Source: Lentinula raphanica (taxonomy: Eukaryota; Basidiomycota; Agaricomycetes; Agaricales; Omphalotaceae). From it: a DNA stretch of 64,000 nt. The stretch covers positions 62,001 to 126,000 of the forward strand of contig JANVFP010000050.1 in NCBI GenBank assembly GCA_027919835.1, written 5' to 3'. The position numbers and the translations under genes are program-made. Under the pieces are notes generated by a model that was not told the origin of the DNA, did no database searches, and worked only from the letters and a program-made list of their open reading frames with translations. Shown piece after piece: positions 43,970 through 54,288 of the stretch; the stretch's first letter is position 1; every line of letters starts with the position of its first letter.

Positions 43970-46900
43970 ATGCCTCTTTTTCAGGTGTCTCTTTCTAGAG
44001 AGCAGACAGAGGCTGCTCTTGCCTGTTTTCTAGAGAATCCAGCTCTATATCCTGCTTCTGTTGCAGACCTTTTTCAATCCATTCAAGACCAGATTTCTCA
44101 GGCTAGCGCACCTGGTACTAGTAAGACGCTACTTATACCCACTCCTTCCCCTTCACCCGATCGAACTTTTCCTGCAGTAGGTGTTTCCAGACTCAAACCC
44201 TGTGCAACTGATGATCTATATGCTTCTCCAGTGCTCACACACACTTACGCCAACAGGCGAAATGAGTGTCAAGGAGTCAATTCATAAGCCAAGTCAGGCG
44301 TTGACTTCTTCACCTTCACCCGAATTGATTCCTCCACCTTCTTCCGAGTCAATCTCTTTGCTCACACCCACATCTGATATGCTTGGGTCGTCTCTTTCAT
44401 GTATGTCTGAGTCAAGTATTCCGCTCGCACCTGGCCCAAGTATTTCGGTCACATCCGAGACAAGTCTTTCTCTCACATCTGAGTCGGTTCCTTCGCTCAC
44501 GTCTGAGTCGATTCCTTCGCTCACATCTGAGTCGATTCCTTCGCTCATGCATGAGCCGATTCCTTCGCTCATGGCTGAAACCACTTCTTCGGTTGCGCCC
44601 AATCTCATGTCCTCCCTTTCGCCTGGTTTGAGCTCTTCGCTCACAATCGAGTCCAGTTCTAGGCTTGCTTTGAATCCTCAGTCTCCACCAATGGGGTCCG
44701 TTACTCTAGCCTCATCAGCAACACTTATCCCTCCTTCCCCAACTCTTTCCATGGGGCTTAATCCCTCAACCTCCCAAGAATTGAGAGCTGTATCCTATTC
44801 GTATTCCTCTTCGCATCCGCGTTTGCGCACACCCTCATATTCGCGTCCATATCCGCGTTTACGTTCGCACTCTCATTCGCATTTGCATCTGCCTTCACGA
44901 TCGCGCTCCCCTTCACGCTTGCATCCGCGTTCACGATCGCGCTCTCGTTCACGTTCAAGTCTTCGTGGGTATTCGCGTGAGTCGCGTGAGCGTGATATGA
45001 CTCTACCATATATGAATGAGTCACCCATGCATGAGTCAGGGCGTATGGCATCCGAATACAATTCAAACACGCAGGCACTGTCTCCTTTGCTGCCTACTCC
45101 GTGGTTCACTGCTTCAACACCTTTGCATGCTTCAACACCTTTGCATGCTTCAACGCCTTTACCTGCTTCAACAACTTTGCCGGTATCCAGTCCGATGCCT
45201 TGGCTATCTTTTCCTTCTCCAACTTCAGCTCTTTTCACAGCTTTGACGCCTCTTCAGGCTGGGACTCCTCTACCAGTTTTGACACCTCTTTCAGCTACTC
45301 CTTCTTTTCCGGCTTTGAATTCAACTCTGCTTCAAGCTTCGTCTCCCTTTCAAGCTTCAGTGTCTTTTCAAGATTTGGCCTCTCCAGAATCGGCCTCTCG
45401 AGAATCGGCCTCTCGAGAATTGGCTTCTCGAGAATCGGCCTCTCAAGATTTCGCCTCTCAAGATTCGGTCTCTCGAGAATTGGCCTCTCAAGAATTGGCC
45501 TCTCGAGAATTGGCCTCTCGAGAATCCACACCTCTTCCAGCTCTTCAGGTTTCCACTCCTAAAGCTCGTTCAATTCATTCAATAACGTTGTATCAGGATA
45601 CTCTGCTCGCGCGTATTCAGACAATCACTTCATCAACTTCTCCAACGCCTTCGCCAACGCCAACGCCTTCGCACACGCCTTCGCACATGCCTTCGCACAT
45701 GCCTTCGCACACGCCTTCGCACACGCCTTCGCACACGCCTTCGCACACGCCTTCGCACACGCCTTCGCACACGCCTTCGCACACGTTATCGCCAATGCCT
45801 TCGCACACATTATTGCCAACGCCTTCGCACACGTTTTCGCCAACGCCTTCGCACACGTTTTCGCCAACGCCTTCGCACACGTTTTCACCAATGCCTTCAC
45901 CAATGCCTTCCCCAATGCCTTTGCCAAAGCCTTCATCTCTGTCTAACAATCTTGCTCTTGATCCTGAGTCCAGTGGAGTGTATAAAGGTACAAGGAGTGC
46001 ATCTAAGAGACAGAGAGAAGGGCAAGAAGAAGAGGAAGAAGACGATCAGGATCAGCAACAACAACAAGGAGGAGGAGGAGGTCGAGGAGGAGGAGGTCGA
46101 GGAAGGGGTCGAGGAAGGGGTCGAGGAAGGGGTCGAGGAAGGGGTCGAGGAAGGGGTCGGGGCGGAGGTGGTGGAGGTGGGGGTGGAGGTGGAGGACCTG
46201 TCAATGTTGGCTCTGGAGGTACTTGCTCTCGTAATGGCCAGGCTGTTGCAAGAAGGAAAAAGCGAAGAATCAATGTGGGAAGCTCTGGAAGACTTGACGG
46301 AGAAAATGACGAAGAGAATGATGAGGAGAACAATGAAGAAAATGACGAAGAAAACGATGAAGAGAATCACCCCCAGGCAAATTACGTTGACCGTTCTATT
46401 GTCTTTTCAGAACAGCGTGCCCCAGCCCCTCTGGAGATCCAACAGCAGTGCACAAACATTCTCCTAGCTCTTTCCGGCTCCGAGGATCATCTTGATTGGG
46501 CGGACCAATTTGTAAAATCCGTTCATGGCAAGCCTTGGGCACAAAGCAGCTCTTTGTCTACCCACTCCCTGGCTAACTTGGCTGATCGCTGTCATCGTTC
46601 GAGAGATATGAGTGTTTTTGCAACTTTCTGTCACATGATGAACGACATACTCTTTACTGCAAAAATCAATAGGTAAGCTTCAATCCTCCAGGGTTAAGGC
46701 AGGATCTAACGTTTCAACTAGTGTAATGCTTGCACAAAAAATCAAGAATCCTTCAAAGCTGCCTGTCATCAAAACTGCTGTCAGTTCTGTCACTGTGGAT
46801 GGCTATTCTGACCAGGAAAAAGATGTTTGGGTGAAACATGGCTTCCGATGGGCTCGTTTGGCATCTGCTGGTAAGATTGGCCTAACTGAAATTCATATTT

Positions 46901-47807
46901 TTTACTTAAAGCTACCTTTAGGCACGATTTATATATTGATGTTAATCGCCGCAAAGAGACTAAATCAAAACCTGGGTGACACTTATACCTCAACAGTATT
47001 GTTTGAAGTATGCTATGAGCTCCGTTCTCCCTCCTGTGAGTATCTAAGTGCTTCCGTACTTGAAGATTTCTGAGTATTTTATTGAACTTAGACTCTTATC
47101 ATTTGGTACGGGAAAATATTGTTCCCATGATAGAGCGTCTGCAAAAAATGCTTCAATTCACCTTCCCAACCCTGTTTTCCTCTAAAATCCTGGACTATTA
47201 TCATATTGAGAAAACGATGAATACAGGAGCAGTTGAACGCACAGACCATTACTTTGATCTCTTTCTGTATAGGTGAGAGCTTTTCGTTGTGATTTTTCCA
47301 GTAGGCTAACCAAAACAATTTCCAGACAAGCTAAAAACGTACCAAGGAACGTGAACGTATGGAAAGAGGTTCTTCAATTCACATCTCCAACTTCAAGCAA
47401 TATATCTTCTTTCTCTTCCTTTAATAGACGCCACCTCTATTCAGGAAGTAATAGGGAATCTGAAGAGAATCAGATTATAGATTCGATCATAGATGATGAC
47501 GACTTAGATTGTTTCCAGATGGTGGACAAAGTATGGTATGACTGGCAGAATGCAAATTCTTCCAATGCAGGAATCTTCTACGGAGGCTCTGTCCAGATGA
47601 TCGACAATGCCACCATCTATGCGGAATATCCTAACGGAGGACCTCCGATGTTATCTGTACGTGAATGACTGCTTCTCAGGATATTTCTGATTTCTCACTT
47701 CAATCTAGTTGGACTCTGTCATGCATGCTGATGGCATGTTCGCAGAATCTACAGTCGGGGATGTTATCAACACCACTGCCGGTATACTGTGCTACGTTTA
47801 CGAGTAG
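43970..47807 (+). CDS. Large repeat-rich protein, 1166 aa, unrecognised
   Basis: Seven exons join in frame: 43970-44180, 44257-46672, 46722-46870, 46922-47035, 47092-47272, 47326-47656 and 47709-47807. The first half is low complexity: SLTSESIPSL repeats, an Arg/Ser/His-rich stretch near residues 220-270, ASRES/ASREL repeats, PSHTPSHTP repeats, an RGRGRG/Gly run, then Asn/Glu runs. A conserved-looking C-terminal domain starts around residue 770 (LEIQQQCTNILLALSGSEDH, ANLADRCHRSRDMSVFATFC) and ends CYVYE. No catalytic motif was identified. Basidiomycete genomes carry similar genes near transposons, so mobile cargo is possible. Confidence 0.72.
45655..45950 (+). repeat. 12-bp minisatellite coding PSHT repeats
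   Basis: About 20 tandem units of CCTTCGCACACG and variants (CCAACG, TTTTCG) encode PSHTPSHTP. The unit length is a multiple of three, so copy-number change keeps frame. Confidence 0.9.
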
Positions 47808-47904
47808 AGTCGATATCGATTCAGATTGCTTTGTCACTGGGGCCTGGTATATATCATACATAAAATCGTTACTTTCCAATACCCGTATGTAGTCGTACAG
47901 GCAT

Positions 47905-49486
47905 TCAAACGATTAATGGACGCGACTTGGTACCTCGAGGAATATACTGAACTTCGACTTCGCCTTTGGTATCGCGCGATCGTTTGTTTTGTCGAGGAAC
48001 ATCGGGTTCGTAACGTTGTCTTGCACCAGTCTTTGAATTTCGACTTGACGGACCTGGCTTCTTCCCATTACCAATGCCACCATTCGACTTGTGTCTGACT
48101 TCCCATTCCTTGAACTCTGCAGCAATGCGGCTTTGAAACTCCTCATCATATCCAACACATTCCATTTTCCAGATGACCATTTTCTAGCGGAATTGGGAAC
48201 GACAGTGTTGGTAAAAGCAGTAGTAGCCGGCGTGAAGAACAACTAACCTCGTGCCCTACGTTGAATTCAGAGAGAATCTTTTCCTTTGTGATGTTTGAGA
48301 ACGCTTCTCTTGTGCTCATTTTCTTCTTCTGCTCAAGCAACAATTCTTCCAATTCAGCAGCAGAAGGATCACGACCGAATTCATCTCTGAAAGATATTCG
48401 CCCACGAACATCGATCCCCCACCCATAAGCTGCAATATTTTGCGCCCAGGTATTCTTCACCTGGAATTCGAAAGCGTCAATTGAGTAAAAGTGAAGATAG
48501 ACAGTAAGAGTCGGAGACTGGCCTTACCTTCTCGCCCTGTTCGCACCATTCTGTCGCAGTAAGCGTTTTGCAATGCGCAAATTTGTATTGTCCTTGATAG
48601 AGCCAATAACCGGAGGTCAGTCGAGTGAAGACACGGAAAATGTGAGGCTCCTTCATCCACACGGGTGTGTATTCGAGGTCAAAAGCCTCGCGGGTACTGA
48701 AGAACAGTCCAGGCTGGCCCGGTATACTTGGGGCGAGCGTATCCACCTCTTTGGTAAGATACAAAAAGTCATTGTATCCGTGTTCATTGACTTTTTCTTG
48801 ACGTATCTTGACAAAAGATTTCCGTACCCCACCTCCGAATGTATGATTCATGAAATCCCTCGAGACTGTGACAGAACGTTCTGCGAGAGGAAGTGTGACA
48901 GGAAAGTTTTCCATTGCATCAAGGAGGGGAAGGATTGTGTTGGGATTTAAGGGAAGCTGCATTTCCTCGTCCTTTTTCTTCTTGAGTTTTAGTTTCGGCT
49001 ATGAAAAAGAGAATGTGGAAGTGGTTTCGGAGGTCAAAAGAGAGTGGTTGTCCAGTTGAAGAATAGTATCATGCTACGCACATTTTGCATAGCTTTGAGT
49101 TTTGCTAATGCTCTTTGAGTATCATCTTCGGCACAGATTGAAGAGGAGGGTTTGATATATACACAGTCCAACACCATTCTCGTCTTTAGAGATGCTTTGG
49201 AGTCGGAGCTTGCATCGCCAAACGAGTCAGCCTTGAAAGGAGCTGGAGATAGCTTCCGACCCGTAAAGACCAGTGAATCAAAATCATCAAGCTCTTCATT
49301 CTTAATCTTTGAGACGACAGAAGAAGCCGCGGGAGCTGCCAGCTTTTCGAATTCGTGGCTAGCTTCAACCTTCGGCTTTCGGGAATTGGCATCAGTTTGA
49401 GTCTGCTTAAATTTAGGATCAGAAGCGCCAATACCTCTTACAGATGAAGAAGATGAAGAATCGATTCTATCCGAAGCTCCTTTCAC
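47905..49486 (-). CDS. DUF6697-like protein, 455 aa
   Basis: Four exons join in frame: 49486-49082, 48998-48528, 48460-48248 and 48183-47905. After a Ser/Lys-rich lead, the domain contains ERSVTVSRDFMNHTFGGG, PSIPGQPGLFFSTREAFD, HIFRVFTRLTSGYWLYQGQY, LTATEWCEQGEKVKNTWAQN, GRDPSAAELEELLLEQK and KMECVGYDEEFQSRIAAEF. This is the layout I associate with DUF6697, widespread in Agaricomycetes and of unknown role. The start codon is 28 bp from that of the plus-strand oxygenase, so either start may be an internal choice. The gene converges with the 1166-aa gene with about 97 bp between stops. Confidence 0.7.
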
Positions 49487-49514
49487 TGGACCTTCACTTC
49501 CTACATTTTCTGCT

Positions 49515-50780
49515 ATGTTTGTCGGAGAAATTCTTCGAACAGATTGTCCGAAATGGGGCCCTCTTCATATCATCAGATCAAAATTCAACAGTGAAAAGGT
49601 TTTCAAGAAGAAAGGTCGCGCTCCCTTCGCTTCAACTGCTAAAGAAAGTTGGACTCAGCAGCAGAGAGAGCTAGCCTCAGAAGGTGACAGACCCTCAACT
49701 CTAGAGGAGTTCGCTGTAAAGGTATGAGTTCAATCTTAATTCATAGGCTATCTCACCAAATGAACGCATCTTAGCTGTTAGAAAGATACGACGATAAAGG
49801 CTTTTTTATTCCCAATAAAAAATGGCTTCATCTCACTCAAACTGCTATCAATGGGTATGTTCAACTTTGATTCATTGTCACGATTAGATACTGAGGGAAT
49901 TGTAGGAGAGAAATACAGATTGTTGATGCTAATAATATTACTATCGCCAGTATTGACTCAACATTACCTGAAAAGCAGCGTTCCCATTTGTGGAATGCGA
50001 TCAAGGCCTTATGTCAGGCAACAGGTGCTCAGCTTTATGAAAGAAATACCTTCAAGGAGAAATCTCTACCTCCTTTTCAAGTATGGCATTTGTCGTTTTG
50101 GGGGAGATTCTCTTCCGAGGTAAGTTTCAAATAACTCTGAAAGTTCAAGAGCTCAACCTTTTCTTAGGGAAGGAAGTTTCCTACAGATATTCATCCCAGA
50201 CATGCCAAGAGAGTGGATGGATCCAAAGTCAACTACAGTCAATTCTTTGTATATCCCTCCAACGATCTTCAAGAATTCCCAGTCGAAACTGCCGCTCTGT
50301 CAAGTTCCATTGGTCCAATATTACATCAAATCATCCAGAAGGTAGTTATAACTCATCGATCCCTCAACCAGTACTCATTTCCCTTAGCGCCTAGCCAGGA
50401 ATAGCGATCTTTTTGGAAAAGAGATAACAGCTTCAGTTGATGTCATGCCTCTTCACGACAGCTCTATTGTTTCCCCTTTCACTGGCCTTGCCATTAACAT
50501 CAATGTTCTTACTGATGCCCATCGCGATAAAGGAGATTTAGGAGGCTGCTTTGTTATAAGTCTAGGTGATTTTTCAGGAGGAGAGCTCTGTCTGTTTCAG
50601 CCGAGGTTGGTGATAGAAACAAGACATGGGGATGTCATAGCTTTCAAGTCTCAGGAGTATTACCATTTCAATCTTCATTATCAAGGAACGAGATCTTCTC
50701 TAGTAGTACATACTGACAAGTCGATTAAAAATTTTCAAAGGGATTTGAACGGTTGGGCTTATAATCAATGGGTCCGATAG
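49515..50780 (+). CDS. 2OG-Fe(II) oxygenase superfamily protein, 355 aa, TET/JBP-like
   Basis: Five exons join in frame: 49515-49721, 49775-49854, 49906-50119, 50168-50341 and 50388-50780. The catalytic core is in the last exon: an HxD pair in NVLTDAHRDKGDLGGCF, the strand GGELCLFQPRLVIETRHGDV, then the distal His and the co-substrate Arg in YYHFNLHYQGTRSSLVVHTD. This pattern matches a basidiomycete oxygenase family grouped near TET/JBP. DNA is the likely substrate by family analogy, not shown here. The acceptor at 50387 was chosen because the next AG (50398) gives an immediate stop. The start is uncertain because the opposite gene starts 28 bp away. Confidence 0.72.
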
Positions 50781-50849
50781 ATAGATAGAAAGTTCAATGT
50801 AGATGATATATACTTAAAAGTTATTAAGCATACAATTGTATAAAGTGCT

Positions 50850-51075
50850 CTATCATATGAGAGTCAGAGTCCAGGCGTATATGAGAGTCAAATCATATTA
50901 GTGTATGAGAGTCAGAGTTGAGGTCGAGGTGTATACGGGGGATTTGAGGGTCAAAGTATATATGAGTTTAAGCATAAGTGAGTCAAAGCGTAGCGTCAAA
51001 GAGTCAAAGCGTAGCGTCAAAGAGTCAAAGCGTAGCGTCAAAGAGTCAAAGCAAGCGTAGAATTAAAATATATAT
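50850..51075. repeat. Short tandem repeats based on GAGTCAAAG
   Basis: Two adjoining arrays occur: imperfect TATGAGAGTCAGAGT-like units (about 50850-50980) and four near-perfect units of about 21 bp containing GAGTCAAAGCGTAGCGTCAAA (about 50980-51060). They lie between the converging ends of the oxygenase gene and the gene at 51084-51479. Confidence 0.8.
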
Positions 51076-51083
51076 GAGTAGTT

Positions 51084-51479
51084 TCAAAGAGAACCACTGG
51101 AACTGGAGCTGGAACTAGATTCCCCAAATGCAAGAGCCAAAAATCCCTCCAACCTTCTGTCATTCAACTGCTGCATGACAAAAGCCTCACGAGACATGCC
51201 CTTGGGAATATCTTCGATAGGAGTATTTTGAAGGGATACTTCCAAGTAGCATTCCTCCAGGTCCACCTGGTGAAGATCGGCAGACTTCTCCTGATCTTGT
51301 TGCTTTAGTCGAACTCCAGTATCATCTGTTTGTATCAACTTGTTTCGATGTGTACGTTCTTGGTAGTAGAATGTTTCATGTCGACGAAGTTTCCTACTGT
51401 CTTGAGGCACTGGACTAGGACTAGGAGGTGCAGTAGGGACTTCTATGAATATCGACTTCAGTACTGGAGTCTGGTACAA
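51084..51479 (-). CDS. Hypothetical protein, possibly a 3' exon
   Basis: The frame encodes a Pro/Ser-rich start, a basic middle (DSRKLRRHETFYYQERTHRN) and a Ser-rich C-terminus. The acidic segment VDLEECYLEVSLQNTPIEDI looks evolved, not random. No family was recognised. The true gene may begin further upstream (higher coordinates) through an intron. Confidence 0.4.
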   Translation of the reverse strand: MYQTPVLKSIFIEVPTAPPSPSPVPQDSRKLRRHETFYYQERTHRNKLIQTDDTGVRLKQQDQEKSADLHQVDLEECYLEVSLQNTPIEDIPKGMSREAFVMQQLNDRRLEGFLALAFGESSSSSSSSGSL

Positions 51480-51944
51480 GAAGTTCAGAAGATTTGCTAC
51501 CTCCTGGACAGTGTGGATAATACACCTTGATCTGTTTGAAGTTCTTTTTGAAGAACTGCTGGTATGATTTTTTCGCTTGAGCTATGTTATTTTAACAAAT
51601 GCAAAGTTATGAGATCAATAGTTGGTACCTGATAAATTTCTAGTTCGCTTGAAATTTCTAGTTGACAAAATCCCCAATGAAGATGTGGAATATCGACTCA
51701 TGATAGTCAAGAGGTAAAGGTAATGAGTAAAAAGATGAACTTAGGCGCTTGTTTCGATAATCCAACTCTGGCAGACTCATTTGCTGTGCAATTCTCCTTT
51801 ATGCTCGAGCCACTCACACGATGGAGTTCTTTTCTTGAACCAGAATTTGACTGAATTTCACATCTTCTTCTACTCATCCTTCTATTACCACCGCCACAAG
51901 ATCTCCTTCAATGCCCATGATGACCACTGAATAAAGGGGATCAC
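51480..51944. other. Intergenic interval, no gene seen
   Basis: No long open frame occurs. The stretch may contain upstream exons of the minus-strand gene ending at 51084 and the promoter of the plus-strand gene at 51945. Confidence 0.4.
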
Positions 51945-53246
51945 ATGGATCGATGCCGCCAACTTTACTTGAATCCAGGCTTCGAAAACGACAAGCTGCA
52001 GCATCTTCGCGTCTTACCAAGAATCTTCCTCTTTGTGCTCGCCCTCTCTTGCGCTAGATTCTGCTTCTCTTTTCGGCGATTCAAGTCTCTTCCACCCTTG
52101 CATCCGCAGCTGCAACAACCGACGAAAAAGTCGCGAGAAATACAGAAAGAAAAGTTCGGACTGAACTCTTATGAAGGCACAGGGATTTTTCTCTCTCATG
52201 TCCTCGTGCCTCCTCTACCAAGGGACTCTACGTTTGCACACTACTTGAAGCCACATCCCGGAGCTTTGAGTTGTATCACCAGATCCAGTACACCATCTAT
52301 CCTGTTCGAAGGCTCGCCGACACCGTCGTCATCTAGAACGTATTCCGAATCAAATTCGATATCCAAGCCGAGAAGCAAATATCATACACTTCTCCCTTCT
52401 GTCTCTACACATGTACAGCCGCGGCCTTCTTTGAGCTCGAGCTCGAAGGCGCTGGCTAAATATACAAGTCTTGAAGACACTTTGAATGCATCCACGACCC
52501 ATAACGTAGTGGACGATTACTTCGAGACTGACATTCGAAGCCCTCTACCTACTATCCCTCGTAAGAAGAAAAAAAGAGAGATCCTCGATAGCGTTCAGCC
52601 GACATCTTCTAAGAATCCTGGATCATCTCCGCATCGTACTACAGTCCCGCCTCAGGCTAGTGTCCTTATCCTCCCAAAGCCCGTAGCTCCCAAGCAGAAG
52701 CCAGAAGCCAAGAGATCATCTCCACCTCGTACTACAGTTCCGCCTCAGGATAGTATCTCAACCCTCTTAATGCCCATAGCTCTCAAGCAAAAGCCAGCAA
52801 CAAAGAGTGCTCCAAAGAAATACACCCCAGGAGATATTCTATCCACAAGCACCGATGATGGTTGTATCATGCTCTTTGTAGGCACACATGGAGATTTTGC
52901 TCGTACCAGTTGGACGACGAATGAGCGGAAAACGTATTCAAACTCTGCGACAAGCCCTAAGTCCTTGCACAGGAAACCTCATGATCCGCAAATGTCTTCG
53001 GTCCTCGATTCGAACACACGTCATTTAGAGATGAATATTCAACAAAGAAATCAACAAGCTGATCATGGGGCAAGACGAGATTTCCCAACCGTGTTGAATT
53101 CGTGTAGTATTGGCTTCGGTGCCGATTCGAGGAAAGGGAAAGGAAAGGAAAGAGCATCTGAGGGCACAGTCTGGGCAGAACGGACCTTAGTCGCGGTTGT
53201 TCTAGATTGGCGATATGGGTTTCAAGTAGGCAGGAAAACACTATGA
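51945..53246 (+). CDS. Hypothetical Ser/Pro-rich protein, 433 aa, single exon
   Basis: An uninterrupted frame starts MDRCRQLYLN. A hydrophobic stretch at about residues 25-45 (RIFLFVLALSCARFCFSF) could be a membrane anchor. The rest is Ser/Thr/Pro-rich with basic patches (PRKKKKREIL) and two copies of a PPRTTVPPQ-type segment. A conserved-looking part near residue 290 reads YTPGDILSTSTDDGCIMLFV. No known domain was recognised. Confidence 0.5.
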   Translation: MDRCRQLYLNPGFENDKLQHLRVLPRIFLFVLALSCARFCFSFRRFKSLPPLHPQLQQPTKKSREIQKEKFGLNSYEGTGIFLSHVLVPPLPRDSTFAHYLKPHPGALSCITRSSTPSILFEGSPTPSSSRTYSESNSISKPRSKYHTLLPSVSTHVQPRPSLSSSSKALAKYTSLEDTLNASTTHNVVDDYFETDIRSPLPTIPRKKKKREILDSVQPTSSKNPGSSPHRTTVPPQASVLILPKPVAPKQKPEAKRSSPPRTTVPPQDSISTLLMPIALKQKPATKSAPKKYTPGDILSTSTDDGCIMLFVGTHGDFARTSWTTNERKTYSNSATSPKSLHRKPHDPQMSSVLDSNTRHLEMNIQQRNQQADHGARRDFPTVLNSCSIGFGADSRKGKGKERASEGTVWAERTLVAVVLDWRYGFQVGRKTL

Positions 53247-53538
53247 GTAGTACGTGAATTGATATGAGTTCCAAATCCTTCAGCAAACACGGGGTGTTGT
53301 GCGACAAGGGCGTCGGATTGGTGTTTGCCCCCTACGACCTCCTATGACTAGTCCATTGGATGTGAGAAAGATGGATATAGATTGGCCAGACAAGTCCTGG
53401 CCAGTTTCTTCCTCGCATCGTTAGTCGTCGAGCGATTTCTCTTATAGATTTTGTGTTCGTACAAGCATCACACACCTTGATTTGAGTATGAAAGCCATAC
53501 GAAAGTTCACAGTAGATGAGAGAAGATGAAAATGGGCG
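53247..53538. other. Short intergenic interval
   Basis: No open frame worth reporting apart from the minus-strand shadow of the previous gene. Confidence 0.4.
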
Positions 53539-53799
53539 CTAGTTTCTCTTCTTCGTGTTCTCTCGGGCGCTTGCTGTACAACGTTCTTCGACTTCGACTA
53601 TCAACGCAACACCCTGGACAGCTTCCTGCCGACGATAGATAAAGCCGAGGGTAGTGATGATTATGAAGCACAATGGGAAGAGCTCGAGTGTCAACAATGC
53701 AGTTGAAGAAATGATCACGGGAGAGAGTAGGGAACGGGGAACGGGAACAGGAACGTAGAAGAGAGGCAGAGGACAGAGGGAATGGGTCTCGTCCAGCAC
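53539..53799 (-). CDS. Possible small membrane protein, 86 aa
   Basis: The frame has one strong hydrophobic segment (LLTLELFPLCFIIITTLGFI) followed by a basic RR and a polar tail ending KKRN. This could be a single-pass membrane protein. An overlapping 117-aa frame exists on the same strand. There is no family match and the call is weak. Confidence 0.3.
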   Translation of the reverse strand: MLDETHSLCPLPLFYVPVPVPRSLLSPVIISSTALLTLELFPLCFIIITTLGFIYRRQEAVQGVALIVEVEERCTASARENTKKRN

Positions 53800-53860
53800 T
53801 CAGGACAGGGAAATTGACGATAGGTGTGCACAACATATTACGGAGAAAAGAAATCATCAT

Positions 53861-54288
53861 GACTTATACACTCATATAGCTCGATACCTACCGGCAACGA
53901 TGCTCACTCTGCTCAACCCTGTACTTCATCTCAGTGCATAACGTGGGTTTCGACGACGACGAAGAACCCTTCGCTATAACTCAAACAAATTCAGGTTCAT
54001 CCATCATGCACTGGGGTAAAGGTTACACTATGTATGATTCATATCCTTCTCCTTTTCTTTCCGCGCTTTGGCTTACCTACTTCTTCTCTAGTTGTCAAAT
54101 GTCACCACGGTCTTCCAGTGAAGTCCTGAGCCTTTCCCACAAATGTTCATCTTCATCGACGCCGACTTCTTGAGGGATCGCTGAAGGAGACCACCATCAA
54201 ACAGAGAGGAGAGATGAGAAAAGGCGTCGATGAAGAGAACGATGCGAAATCAGCAGGAATGGGAGGAACCGATGAGGCGTCGTTAGCT
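53861..54288. other. Interval before the PIN4-like pseudogene
   Basis: It holds a 79-aa plus-strand frame (53934-54173) and basic short frames that could include 5' exons of the PIN4-like gene. None can be tied to it with confidence. Confidence 0.35.

Noticed and set aside
45295..45949. Minus-strand and alternative frames of CEGV/AKAC-type repeats
   Set aside because: They are translations of the 12-bp minisatellite in other frames and lack conserved features.
48573..48950. 125-aa plus-strand frame
   Set aside because: It is the shadow of the DUF6697-like exon on the minus strand.
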